NCBI GenBank assembly: GCA_030549175.1
Contig: JAUKUA010000004.1
Span: 1,240,001-1,304,000, forward strand
Origin: Lasiosphaeris hirsuta
Taxonomy: Eukaryota; Ascomycota; Sordariomycetes; Sordariales; Lasiosphaeriaceae
Direction of reading: 5' to 3'
DNA length: 64,000 nucleotides
The translations under genes were made by a program, and so were the position numbers. Positions 25,201 through 36,660 of the stretch are shown piece after piece. The notes beneath the pieces are model-generated. The model worked only from the letters and a program-made list of their open reading frames with translations. It was not told the DNA's origin and did not search any database. How positions within the stretch are numbered: position 1 is the stretch's first letter; each line of letters opens with the position of its first letter.

Positions 25201-25439
25201 AGGATAGCTCGGGGACAGGGCCGCTAAGCAAGGCCGTAGAGAAACGGGAGGAAGATGCCGTGAAGTTACTGCTCACCACAGGCAATGCTGACGTCAACTC
25301 AAAGAATGACTTTGGTGATACACCGCTAAGTTTGGCCGTCAGGAGAAAACACGAAGGCATTGTCGAGCTGCTACGCGAGTTTGGGAGGCAAATGACGTTG
25401 TCGCTCTCACCCCACAAGCCTTTTCTCTTCTCTTTATGA
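22203..25439 (+). pseudogene. RIP-damaged PNP-NACHT-ankyrin (fungal NLR-type) pseudogene
   Basis: Fungal NLR-type proteins of this architecture are intracellular sensors linked to non-self recognition and regulated cell death. Three blocks are readable across shifting frames. First is a nucleoside-phosphorylase-like domain: [20 protein letters not shown] near 22265 to [17 protein letters not shown] and [19 protein letters not shown] near 23000. Second is a NACHT ATPase with an intact Walker A GIPGSGKT at 23438-23461, Walker B VFVIVDALDECQ, the sensor segment FFATSRF, and QLAHHTT near 24475. Third are at least six highly similar ankyrin repeats (pattern AIVKLLLATGQVDVNSKD, 24620-25390). The gene is broken by six in-frame stops where the family normally has Gln (22518 TAG, 22578 TAG, 23987 TAG, 24176 TAG, 24491 TAA, 24512 TAA). 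It also has frameshifts near 22451-22464, 22640-22800, 23424-23433 and 24880. No functional product is expected. The true start is uncertain. Confidence 0.9.
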
Positions 25440-26382
25440 TAAATCCTGGGGAATGCCCAGCCCCGACTCGGCGAGCTGCTGCAGCCAGGCAAGTAGTACT
25501 TTGGCTTGGTCGCAAGTCGAAAGTGTCAAATTATATATGGATCTGATAGACACGCAAAGCCCAACTGATACACACGCACTAATTTCTAAAAACGCCGGAT
25601 ATAGCACTTCAAAATAACTTTTTTTTTTTGGTAGCACGGTTACAACTGTTGCATATTAGTTTTTCCATACCGTCGATAGAAAGCTGTTGGGTGGGAAGTG
25701 GGCCTAAGTAGCCTGAGCCATGTTGAGAAGGGTCGAGTGACAGCCGCCGATGGCAGTTGTCAGCGTTGTTGAATAGGGGATCATCTTTTGCGTGGCATTA
25801 CACAGGGAATGTCTGGGGGACGGGATCAAAGTATATCTACCTAGGTATTTATTGCGTCAATTCTGGGTATGTTCTGAAATGTTGGTTACTTCTCAGAGTT
25901 GGTTGGGGCGGTGAACAGACTCAAATGGCAAGAGCTTGTAGTGTCAGAGGGCACTCACATGGAAAGAGTTTGCGGAGTGAGGCGGTAGTTCGTTTAGCTC
26001 CCAAGGTACCAAACAAATGCCAAGTCGACCCCCAAACAAACACCCCTGAAAGAGATTTGCATTGCCGCATCAGCAAGTCAAAAGTTGCTGTCGTCGTGGG
26101 ATTGGTCCGAGATCTTCGGTCCAACTCAAGCTTTCCAATCCTTTTGTCAGCGCTGACCTTTCGGCGACCGCGACCGGGCCAAGAGGCACAACGCTGAGCA
26201 ATCAGGGGGCGCTATCTCCGAGGCATCACCCCTGCTGCTCCGAGGCCGCTAGGAAAGCCGACGATGTTAATGGTGCTATTCGACTCGGGGGAAAAAAAAA
26301 AAGGTTCTTAAACTCTTTTGTCCAGTCCCCCTCATGCAGAGATTCCCTCAGGGATATGCTCCCAGCTTCCCAGACCTGAGCC
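25440..26382. other. Spacer between the NLR pseudogene and the MFS gene
   Basis: No gene is supported. It contains short T and A runs (about 25619-25629, 26290-26301) and a CTACCTAGGTA motif near 25838. The last few hundred bases are the presumed promoter and leader of the transporter gene. Confidence 0.5.
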
Positions 26383-28283
26383 ATGGACGACGACACCAAA
26401 ACATCGCCTTCCCCTCAGTCCACGTCGTCACTAGACGCCACGGAGCGGGCCGTGCCCCCCACATCCCGGGCCACCTCCACACCCGGCGCCGAACCGGGAG
26501 GACCCGAGATGGGCGACCCCGGCAACGATCACGAAGCCGCGTCGGGCGGCGACAGCAGCAGCAGCACGCCGCAGCAGCGGGCCTTCGGGGTGCGGCCGGC
26601 CGTCTTCAAGAGCACGTGGCAGGAGGTCGCCTTCGTGTTCCAAGCGACCAACGCGACGGCGACGAGCTCCTTCTTCCAGGGCGCCAGCGCCATCATCACG
26701 GCGTCCATCGGCCGTGACCTCGGCATGACGCAGGGCGAGATCACATGGATCACGGCGTCGACGGCGCTCACGGCCGGCGCGTTCCAGCTCGGGCTCGGGC
26801 AGATGGCGGACCTGCTCGGCCGCCGCGCCGTTTTCATCGTGGGCATGGCGTCGTTTAGTGCGTTTGCGCTGCTGGTGGCGTTTGCGCAGGACCCGTACTG
26901 GATGGATATTGTTTGTGGGATTTTGGGCGTGAGTTCGGCCATGGTGGTGCCTCCGGCCATTGGAATCATGGGGGCGGCGTATGACAAGCCTTCAAAGAGG
27001 AAGAACTTGGCGTTTTCGGCTTTCAGTGCGGGAAACCCGCTAGGTTTTGTGTTTGGGAGTATCTTGAGTGGGATTGCGACGAGGATATTCAACTGGCGGG
27101 CGGCGTATATCCTCATTGCCATCCTTTGGGCCCTCTTCACGGTCGTGGCGATCTTTACGATACCAAAAGTCGAGGCATATCCGCTGGATCAGCCGTTCAA
27201 GGAGAGGCTCAAGACATTTTTCAAAACGTTTGACTCGGTTGGAACGGTTATGACGATTTTCGGGACTGGCTTGCTAACGGCTGCAATAACGTGAGTCTGC
27301 CGGACCGTATCTCCGACACTGAGGCTGACCCCTTATTAGCCTTGGGCCAACAGATGGATGGCGGGCCGCGCATATCATCGCGATGCTTATCCTTGGAATA
27401 CTGCTTCTCATCCTCTTTGTGTTTTGGGAGCGCGTCTATCCGACCCCGTTAATGCCACCGCACATCTGGAAAGACTGGAACTTTACCTTTGTAGGCTGCG
27501 TGAAAGCCGATCCGTGAAAGAGACAACGGCTGACTCGTCGCAGATAATACTGGCATCTCTTCCGGGCTACATGGGTTTTTTTTCTAGCCAGTTCTGGTTG
27601 GCATTCTTCATGCAAGAGCTCCAGAAACTATCTCCCCTCACAGTCGCTATCCGCCTGATACCTCAAGCGGTTGCCGGGCTGGTGTACAACATCATTGCGG
27701 GCTCAGTCCTCCATCGCATCAACAATACGTTGCTTCTCGCTGCAGGCTCTATCGCTTACATCGCATCGAATGCGTTGCTCGCCTTGATGAGACCTGACAG
27801 CTTGTACTGGGCCTTTGTGTTTCCGTCTTTGATACTGTCTGTTGTTGGCGCGGACTTCCAGTTCAACGTTGCCAACGTGAGTTATATTTCCTGCGGATTT
27901 CAGGATGGCCACTGACACTGTGTTAGATGTATGTGATGCAATCCCTGCCGTCTCACCAACAAGCGTTAGCCGGAGGCATCTTCAACACGATATTCCGACT
28001 TGGTGCCGCCGTTGCGCTTGGAATATCGACAGCAGTGTTCACTTCTGCCCAGGGGACACCAGAGGCGCTGGCGGACCCAATGGTGCCATACAAGAAGGCA
28101 TTCCAGGTCTCGATTGGGCTGAGCGCAGTCAGCTTCCTGTTCCTGCCGTTTGTGAGGTTAGGGACACAGGGACACGCGGCCCAGGAATCTGACGACGCGA
28201 AAAGTGACGTTGTGGTTGCCCCTGTTGCCGCAGCTCCGACGTCGGCCACGGATTCGAGCGTTGAAAAGGAGGGAAAGTCTTAG
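26383..28283 (+). CDS. MFS transporter, DHA2-like drug:H+ antiporter family
   Basis: Plasma- or vacuolar-membrane major facilitator expected to export small molecules by proton exchange; the substrate is unknown. Four exons (26383-27290, 27340-27490, 27544-27876, 27927-28283) join in frame to 582 residues. Each intron is 49-53 nt. The first 75 or so residues are a Ser/Pro/Gly-rich cytosolic tail. Membrane segments follow, with the loop 2-3 signature GQMADLLGRR at residues 139-148, then SAGNPLGFVFGSILSG as a motif-C-like glycine helix. Later come the pairs around GILLLILFVFWERVYP, ILASLPGYMGFFSSQFWLAF, PQAVAGLVYNIIAGSVL and SLPSHQQALAGGIFNTIFRL. The HQQALAGGIFNT stretch is typical of fungal 14-span DHA2 members. 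Length fits the family. The secreted GMC oxidoreductase lies about 0.8 kb downstream on the same strand, so a shared task is possible but unproven. Confidence 0.9.
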
Positions 28284-29068
28284 AATTGGTTGGTCAGATA
28301 GGCCAAATGTAAGGGGAGTTTACGTGCCCCGGTGTGGGTAAAAATACATGGAGATATTTGTTGACTTGCCGGATTGGACAAATTGATGGTAAATATCCAG
28401 CCTTGTCAACTTTGCGACTTTGACCAGAGCTCTAGATTTTAGATGATGACACATGGTACACCGCGCAGCCCCGGGCTCATTAACCGCTTCCGCATTCCAC
28501 GCAGGAGATTTGGCGGGAGGGATAAGTTAGGAGGTACAAACATGCGGCTCCCGTCATCAGCGGTCATGACATAGGGAACGGGTTGCTGCACAGCAAGCAG
28601 AAATGTGAAAGGCGAGCCAACACAACATCCCGAGTTTCTGGATTTCCATCCAAAAGGCCATGTCCAGTTTGGTGACGGGTTTGTTGTGGGTCGTGGTGTG
28701 ATGGAGACCCCGACATACATCAATCAGGGTTGTGGTTGCCCGCCGTTTTGGGAAGGAACGGATGAGTGCAGCGTTTGCTGCCGCGGCCGTGAACGACAAG
28801 CTTTTTTTGGGCCAGAGATTACGAGATCTGCGAACTTGTGGGTCGTGTCTGTAGACAGACCTTTGTCGGTTGCTCAGCGTATGTGAATATTCACACACTC
28901 CTGACCTTCCCACCCGGCCATTTCCCGCCTCGGTGTGCCGCACCTTTGGGCCATATAAGCTCGAGGTGCAGCTTTCATTTGCATGTCCTAGCCAGTGTGC
29001 ATAATTAAGCATCGGTTTGAGCATTTCCGAAGGCGCGTTTGGTTGTCCGATGCGACGCGCGACTCATC
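28284..29068. other. Spacer with the GMC gene promoter
   Basis: Intergenic. A TATA-like CATATAAG lies at about 28951-28960, some 110 nt upstream of the oxidoreductase ATG, a plausible core promoter. Nothing else is supported. Confidence 0.45.
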
Positions 29069-31460
29069 ATGGATCTCACCACACTAGTTACACTCATTCT
29101 CTTCTTTGCATGGCTTCCCACCATTAACTGCATTTTCCTACAGCCTACTAATATCACAGATAACCTGCTGCCTTCGTATGACTACATCGTTGTAGGAGGA
29201 GGTGTCGCCGGTTTGGTTGTTGCCAACCGACTGAGTGAGAATTCGAGCGGTGGGTTTTCTCATCGACTATGGATACCCGAAGAAACCCTACTGACATGAT
29301 GCAGTCACCGTACTTATCCTCGAGTCTGGAGAACTGTACAAATCCTTCCTGCTGCGCTCCCGAAAGAAACTCAGCTAATCAGCGAATCTGACAGAGATGC
29401 CTCAGAAAACACCGTGACGGTGCCCGGACTCGTTGGCCATGGCCACGCTCCCTCTTACGGCTGGAACTTCTCCACCGCACCCCAGCAATTTCTCGATGGC
29501 AAGCGACGGCTCTATGATCAGGGGCATGTTGTGGGCGGCGGCAGCATTCTCAATGGACTGGTTACGACTCGTGGTGCTGCAGCAGATTATGATAGTTGGT
29601 CGGCCATCGGCAACCCCGGCTGGGGCTGGTTGGGCATGCTGCCCTACTTCAAAAAGGTAAGCGCAGATTCAAGTATCGAGATTGAATGTACTGACGCAAC
29701 TACCAGTGCGAGAATTTCACAGTAGGAGTGGATTCACAGGTGACCAGCAGCTTCCACATCGATCCTGTCCTGGCGGTTCACGGCACCAGTGGACCGCTTC
29801 AGGTGACATACCCCAAGTTTCTCTACCCCCACACCGGTATGTTGGCCCCCATTGTGTGTTTGCCTCTTTACGGCTCTGATTAGCCCCAGGCAACTTTCTT
29901 GAGGGCCTCTCCGAGTTGGGTGTTCCGGCAATCGGCGATCCAAACGCTGGTTGGTCCAGCGGCGCCATGATCGTTCCAGCGAGCATGACCGCCGAGGGCC
30001 AGGCAAGGGCGGACAGCCGAGGTGCATATTTGGATGGCGTCATGGGTCGCCCCAACCTGCACCTGGCCTCGGAACAAACTGTCACCCGAATCCTGATCGG
30101 CGCGGGAGCTGCGTCTAACATTGTTACGCCGCCTTTTGGCCATCTCCGGCGTGCTTTTGGGGTTGAGGTAAGCTGTTTGTTGACAACTTTCGCCAAGTAG
30201 CACTAAAAAGGGGTAGTTTACACTATCGGCCAATTCACCGCGGCGGAACATCACCTGCACCAGGGAAGTCATCCTCGCTGGTGGTGGTGTTTTGTCTCCA
30301 GTCCTCCTTCAGGTATCAGGCATTGGCCCAGCCCCTATCCTAAAAGATCTGGGCATCCCGGTGCAAGTCGACCTGCCCGGCGTTGGCCACAACCTCCAAG
30401 ACCACGTCTTGGTTGATGCCTTCTACAACTGTCAGCTCCCCCACATTCACCGAGCCCTCTCGCAACTAACCATAATTATAGACACCGAGCCCGGTCTCTT
30501 CACAACCCGCAACCTCACCGGCCAGGCCCTCGCCGCAGCCGAGCAAGAATATTTCACCAACCATACGGGGCCCTGGACCGCCCCCCTAATCTCTGCCGTT
30601 GCCTTCCCCCCGCTCGCACTCCTCTCCCCCAGCACCTGGACCACCCTGCTAGCCGAGATCTCCTCTGCCCCGCCGGAAACCTACCTCCCGCCGGGCCCAG
30701 GGCAGCACCCGACCCTAGTCGCCGGCTTCGCCCGCCAGCGCCAGCTGCTCATCCGCCTCCTCTCGCGGCCCGACGTGGGCGCCCTGGAAATCATGGCCGA
30801 CAGCATCGGCACGCTGACAGGTGTAATCCAGCGGCCCTTCAGCCGGGGCTCGGTGCGGCCGCGCAACGCCGACATCCTCGCGGGGGGCGCCGTGGCGCCC
30901 AACATCGACCTGGACCCACGGTACTGCGCGCAGGCCGAGGACTGCGAGATCCTCGCCCTGGGGCTGCAGTTCAACAGCAAGCTAGTCCAGACCGAAGCCA
31001 TGTCGCGTCTGTCGCCCTCGCCGCGTGCGCCGTGGGACAGCGTCACAGCGGCGAACGAGACGGCACTGCTCGAGGCCATCCGCGAGGGGCTGGTTACCGA
31101 GTTTCACCCGTGCGGAACGGCGGCCATGATGCCGTTGGAGCTTGGGGGCGTGGTCGATCCGCGGCTGCTGGTGTACGGGACCGAGAATTTGCGGGTTGTT
31201 GATGCGGCCATCATCCCTATCATCCCGGCCGCGCATCTGCAGGCGGGCGTGTATGCGGTTGCGGAAAAGGTATGCTACCTCCCCTCCCCCACCCTTAAAC
31301 TGTCAGAGTCATCTTGGAATCAGTACTAACGCTCGGGGTGTTGCAGGCAGCCGATATCATCAAGGAAGATAATAGCGGCACGGGGACGAGATCCGCTCCG
31401 ACGTCTGGCCCTCGTCGTCGGCCTCGCATATCTCTTCATCATGGATTAAATCTTGTCTGA
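29069..31460 (+). CDS. Secreted GMC-family FAD oxidoreductase
   Basis: Flavin enzyme of the glucose-methanol-choline family (aryl-alcohol oxidase, glucose oxidase or dehydrogenase relatives) that oxidises an alcohol or sugar; the substrate is not predictable here. Seven exons (29069-29249, 29305-29335, 29395-29656, 29707-29836, 29890-30167, 30217-31269, 31347-31460) join in frame to 682 residues. A signal peptide (about residues 1-21, hydrophobic LVTLILFFAWLP) indicates secretion. The FAD-binding glycine motif VVGGGVAG is at residues 41-48. The first family signature is GHVVGGGSILNGLV and the second is GGVLSPVLLQVSGIG. The two C-terminal active-site positions are present: His in EFHPCGTAAM (codon at 31105) and His in PAAHLQAG (31234). 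The last exon is short and basic, so its acceptor is less certain. The gene converges on the CSC1-type gene. Confidence 0.92.
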
Positions 31461-31955
31461 GATGAGCAAGGTATTTGATCGTTAATATTCATGAGCCTGT
31501 AGCGTCCATATAAAACTTGGTAAGGAATGCAGGGTTTGGGTATGCGATGGGGGGGGAAAGATATTTGCCTTAGATTTGCTCTGGTTTTGTTTTCTCGACT
31601 TGCATACACGGCGAGAAGCCTGACATTACTGACCCTACATAAATATCACAAATAGACCAAATAGGCCCACCGCCTCTTCAACTAATGGCTGTCATCTCGA
31701 TGCACTCCAAAGTCAAATACAACGTGTATAAAATAACACTGAATTAATTAATATTGCTACCAGTTGGTAGACGAAGAAAGCAGTATTGTAACCAACCTAG
31801 CAGTCGACGGGTATCAACGCAAATATCAAGTTTCCTAGACATCACCATAATTCCATACCATTCCGTCAATCCCATTTCTTCGTCTCAAAGCTAATAGTTT
31901 TTCAAAGCCAAACACGAACAACTCATCTCGACGCATGACTTGTGTGATTAACACC
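31461..31955. other. Convergent 3' spacer
   Basis: AT-rich spacer between the 3' ends of the GMC gene and the CSC1-type gene. It contains several AATTAATTAAT-like stretches near 31741-31751, suitable for 3'-end formation of both transcripts. No gene seen. Confidence 0.5.
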
Positions 31956-34787
31956 TTAATAGGTAATCTTCTCCTCCCAAACAGGGGGCCTGGTAGCCTC
32001 TCTATCCCAAACCAGCTTGCCCTTGTCGTCAAGCTCACAGCCCTCGTCCGTGATGGGGATGACTTTGCTCGTGTGAGCAATCTCCTGCTTGGACACTCCT
32101 GCGGCATCGCTTGGAATCCAAAGCAGAGGGGTCGAAGACGTAACAGAGGGCGGGTAATAGGCGTTTTGCTCGACCTCCTCGGAGTATGGGTCAAGCTCAT
32201 AATCACGAGGCACAAGAGCTCGAAGGCTCTCATAATCGGAATGAATCCAGGGCTTTAGGAACTTGGTCAAAAAGTTGGCCTTGGGCTTGGCGACTTCCGC
32301 GTTCTCAACTGCCGCGTGACCGTCGGCCACCTTTTCAGGGTCATCATGAGCGGAGCTCTGACCAGGATCAGTGCTGGAAACGGGTGTACGGCCGAGTAGG
32401 CGGGTTGATTCCTCCTCAGCCAAAAGAGTCATGGGCAGGTTGTATAACAAAGGATCTAAGGCGGCGTTGAGGCTGTTGTGGAACAAGATCGTGAAGATCA
32501 AAAAGATAATCATCAGAACTAAAGGCCCGGGGGCGACTGATGCACCGAACAAGCCAATCATGCAGACCTCGGCAAGATAGATACCGACGAAAAGCTGCTT
32601 GATAGCACGGGGGTAGATGAGGCCGCGAGTGTCGATATCAGTATCGGTCACGAAGAAAACATTGTAACGCCATGCAAGGTAGAAAAGGCACATGGCAATC
32701 GTAGCCCAGCCGAGCATGAGAGGAGCAATGCCCGAGTAGGTAATAGCTAAAACAAGTTAGCTGAGCTAATCAAAACGGGTCTGGAGCATCACATACCGAT
32801 AACAACAATGTTGGTGTAGACAGGAAGGGTGCTGCCCCATGAGATGGCACTCAGATTGGCCCATTTGTTATACAGCGCGCGAGGTGTGTTGGCCAGGAAC
32901 TTGTAGAGCAGAGTGAAGACCACGAAGCCGACGACCTGAGTGAGGACACCAGTGGCGATGGTCAGACCTTGTACGATGAAGTATGAAATGTACAAATTCG
33001 ACGACTTGGGCAAGCTGTTAGCCAAGATGGTAGTAGCGCTGGCCGGGTTATCGACAATCTGCTTGGCGACAGCGGTAGCGGATGACGAGATGGTGGCGAT
33101 CAAGAAGACCTGGATAACTTGGAAAGCAAAATACGCGTTTTGAGTGAACAGCTCTACTCTAGAGAGGGACGGCTCGCCAGCGAGTTTTGCGCAAACTGGA
33201 TGTTGGTTAGCACAAACACATTGAACGAAACAGGAAATAATAGGACTCACATCGCATAACAACCGGGACCAAGGACATTAGGATAGCGAGCATCACCGAG
33301 GGCAACAGGCCGGTCACAACGCCGAGAATGACAGTTGGGATCTTGTTGATCCACGTCAAGAAGGAAATGCTCGCGAGATACTGGACGTTGCTGATGATGC
33401 CCACGACAAGCACAGGAATAGCCCAGAACAATATCAAGGCGCAGATGAAAGCGTAAACCGCGTAGCGGCGGACCACTCTCTGCCACCACGGAATGCCAAG
33501 CGACTTCCAGACAACCTCACCAGGGCGGATACCCACATATCTTGGCGACATGTGAAGACCCTGATGGTGAGCAAGAATTTGGGAGGCGCCCTCGGCGTCG
33601 GCCTGAGAGCGGAACTCAACGAAGACACCGGGGATCTTCTTGTATTCTCCCGCGCGGTACTTCGCCTGGGTGTTTTCCACTGCAGGGATCAGACGTTCGA
33701 GCTCTGTGCGGCACCAGTTGATAGTATCGACCTTCTTGCCAATTAGGCCTAAGAAGCCTGTCTTGTGCGTCGGTCGCTTCTTGTTCGGGACCCAACGTGC
33801 AGCGATGCTTCCAGACTCGGCGTCGAGGGGAACGACGTCCTTGTCTGCCTCGTCAGCGGCTGCGCCGTTCTTGATGGCCTTCTGGCGCTCCTTGTTCGCG
33901 AGCTTGATGAGCTTGACCTCGGCTCCCTCGAGACGGTAAGCGACCTTATCGCGCTCCTTCACAAGCTCATCAAGCTCCTTGGTGTCGCTTGTGATCCATA
34001 TATTCTTGACGGACGGGCCAAAGACCTTGCGCAGCTTAGCTTCGTTTAGGTAAGGGGTCGGGACCGAAGTAAACAGGACGGTACGCGACGAAATGCGATC
34101 CGAGTAAAAGGGGCTTAGCAGGAAGGCCTGGCGCAGATTTATGTAGAAGATGCACTCGCGCATAATCAAATACATGATAAAGCCGAAGTAAACCCAGCAG
34201 ACGAAGACGTGGGCGTAGTAGCGGTTCACTTGCGTCTTGTTGTCGATGTTGCTGTAAGATAGGATGTCGAGCTGCTGCTGGCCACCACCGCCTGTGGCGT
34301 TGACGGGAAACAGGACCGGCCAGGTGATACAGCAGCCAACGAAGCAGAGGATAATAGCCATGCGCAGAAATCGAAGGTAGAGGTAGGCATCGAGAGACTG
34401 GTGCTGGAGGGCGTACACATCTGGTATTTTCCAGAAGGCGCCAATCCAGTTGAAAAGGCCGCTAGGCAAAGGGGGCGACCGCTCTCTGCGATGTGTGTAA
34501 GTCGCGACAAACATAACATGAACTGTGTGCGCTTACCTCTCTTTCAGGTTCCCAAGATAGGTTCTGGGGGCATAATATCTCCTTTGACTCTTCCGTAGAA
34601 TCAAAAAGACCCCCAGGTAGACAGCTGAGATGATAGCAACTGGTACTAGTGTCGAGACCATGCCTTTTGTTTACCGCGTTAGCAACATGCAGTTTGAAGG
34701 GGCACGCAAGCTAATTAGGGGTTGCGTTTACTTACCCGACAGTGAGGCCGGGGGAGTTTCCCCATTGCTAGTATCGTTGCTGCTCAT
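31956..34787 (-). CDS. CSC1/PHM7-type (DUF221) stress-gated cation channel
   Basis: Multi-pass membrane protein of the OSCA/TMEM63/CSC1 family, calcium-permeable channels opened by osmotic or mechanical stress. Five exons (34787-34736, 34663-34537, 34485-33251, 33195-32797, 32746-31956) join in frame to 867 residues. The N-terminal span MVSTLVPVAIISAVYLGVF is followed by RERSPPLPSGLFNWIGAFW and the family's conserved QHQSLDAYLYLRFLRM. A cytosolic domain follows, containing VLFTSVPTPYLNEAKLRKVF and later PGVFVEFRSQADAEGASQIL. The pore-region spans come next (PSVMLAILMSLVPVVMR, VELFTQNAYFAFQVIQVFL, RALYNKWANLSAISWGS), and then a charged C-tail ending in PPVWEEKITY. Domain order and length are normal. 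Fungi usually have several paralogues, so the specific orthologue is not assigned. The start is set by the short first exon before a GTAAGT donor; it encodes only 17 residues and is the least certain part. Confidence 0.93.
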
Positions 34788-36394
34788 GGCGGTGACAGTA
34801 TTGGCGGTTTCGACGAAATCGTCGCGATGTTTAGGCGCCCAAGGGCGTAAAAAAGACTGTTGACGGCGCTCTCTGGAGGGTGCTTGTCGTCTCGCAAGTT
34901 TACTGTGAGGTCGCGTTAGGAACTGAAACCGACAGATGCTCCTCGCTCAAATCGAAGGGAGACGAAGAGACAGGGCTGAAGAGAGAAAAGGAAAACTGCA
35001 GGCAGAAAGAAAAGCAGGGCACCCACGCTATTGATGGGGGAAGCGCGACAGGCCTGTTGTTGACGGGCTTTTGCTAGCTCGTTGCTATCGGGAGCTTGGG
35101 CCGCACCTGTGCAAGCTAGCTGTGACAAACTCCACTGGACAAGAGCACTCACAGATGAAGTTGACGATTTGGTGTCTCAGACTGGTGCTCGGCCAAGCCT
35201 TGTACGCGCGGGAGGACAGACTTGATATCCTTTTCTCACTGGCGCATTTACCCTCCCAAGGGCGTTCCATTGGCCTCCCGCCTATTGTCGGACCTGAATC
35301 TAGCTTTGTGATTCCTCTCCCGGCAGTGAAATGCAATACCTCCCAATGACGCAACGCCCAGCCCTTGGGGAACTGGGCTAGGGTCTTTGCTCCTTTCCCG
35401 TCTTGCTTTTGAGTGTGTGGGCCCATCTGCAAATTTCAGCAGGCCTGGCATCGCGCACCACGCCACCCCAATCAAGTCCCAAACAGGTCATCGGCAGGGA
35501 TGGCACAGGCCGCGAAGTAATTGGATCTGAATTGGGGTTACAATTCCAAGATCCAATTCGAAAAGTATCCAAGTTCTATCGCACAACTTCTGCCCGCGGT
35601 CCACAGCACAACACCTCTGTTTTTCTGCTCCGCTCAGTAGAATACTGACTTGCGCAGCACAGCATCAGTCGAGGTTAAACAGGAAGAGAGAACGATGCTC
35701 ACAATAAAACCGCGCATTGCTCAACTAGACGCTGGCGAGTGATCATGACGCCTGCGTGTCTCACAATCCAATTCGTCCCGGTCTTGCGCTAGGCTGTCTT
35801 TGGTGAAACAGACGGAAACCCTGCCAATCGGTGCTTCTCCACTTCCTCTCATTGCTCAGCGCTCCCTTGCACTGGATGGAAAGCTCCGCCCTCTTTCTGG
35901 ACCTGGATTCCTGCGCTCTTCCCCAGCTCATATCCATCCCGCTTTCAGCTGCGTTGCGCTCATGCATGCAAGTCCAAGCTCGCACGTCACCAGGCTGGAA
36001 ACGCCGCGAAGGACCGCCAGGTTCACGTGTTCCGCTACACAAAGAAGACAAGTTCATCACCTGCAGCAGTCTACTTCTATAGCGCTGCCACATTTTGTAC
36101 TCTGCTCGGCAGCGGACCGGGAAGAAAGGGCTCCGCTCGAGGTGATCTCCGCGATGTTTGGAGAAGCGTGGGTCAATTGAAATCGGGGATGCCTGCGGCC
36201 ATCACCACTCGGCAGTCACTCACTCGGCAGTGTCCCGCAAATTACAGGTTAAAGCGAGAAAGCGCTGTTGCGGCCGCCGAATCCGGCTGGCACGTGTCGC
36301 CATTTTCAGCGCCCTCGACGGTGAGGAGCAGGTGGTACAAGCAAATTTACCCCAGCTAGGCTTAGCGGGTTCCGAAATCCATGTGACGCCACAG
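34788..36394. other. Intergenic stretch upstream of the CSC1-type gene
   Basis: No supportable gene. The left part is the promoter and leader of the leftward CSC1-type gene. Open frames at 35800-36180 (+) and 35761-36093 (-) overlap each other and have no recognisable features. Confidence 0.5.
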
Positions 36395-36590
36395 TCCAGT
36401 TCTTGAATGCTAAAAACCACTCCCTCTCCAGGGCCCGGATCTCTAAGGAATCTATATGTCGACCCAGACATCTTCCGCGTACTCGTCCAATTCTTGAACT
36501 ACACTTGAGCCCAGACATCTTCGGCATACTCCTCCAGTTCTTGAATACTAAAAGCCAAGTCTCCCTCCCCAGGGCCCGGATCTCTAAGGA
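36395..36590. repeat. Nested short direct repeats
   Basis: A segment of about 55 nt beginning CCAGTTCTTGAATG at 36396 recurs, slightly diverged, starting at 36534 (offset 138 nt). Both copies run through CCAGGGCCCGGATCTCTAAG. A second unit containing CAGACATCTTC and TTCTTGAA occurs twice, near 36467 and 36510. Read on the minus strand, the copies give similar peptides (SLEIRALGRETW and SLEIRALEREW), but no complete gene is evident. The repeats lie just beyond the 3' end of the gene ending at 36661. Confidence 0.7.
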
Positions 36591-36660
36591 AGAGAAGCCA
36601 GAATGATAGTACCAATGCACCGCTAGTGACATGGTACGAGATCAGGTCAGTGGTGGTATC

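Noticed and set aside
26383..34787. A secondary-metabolite gene cluster
   Set aside because: No polyketide synthase, peptide synthetase, terpene cyclase or pathway regulator is present; only an MFS and a GMC gene lie together.
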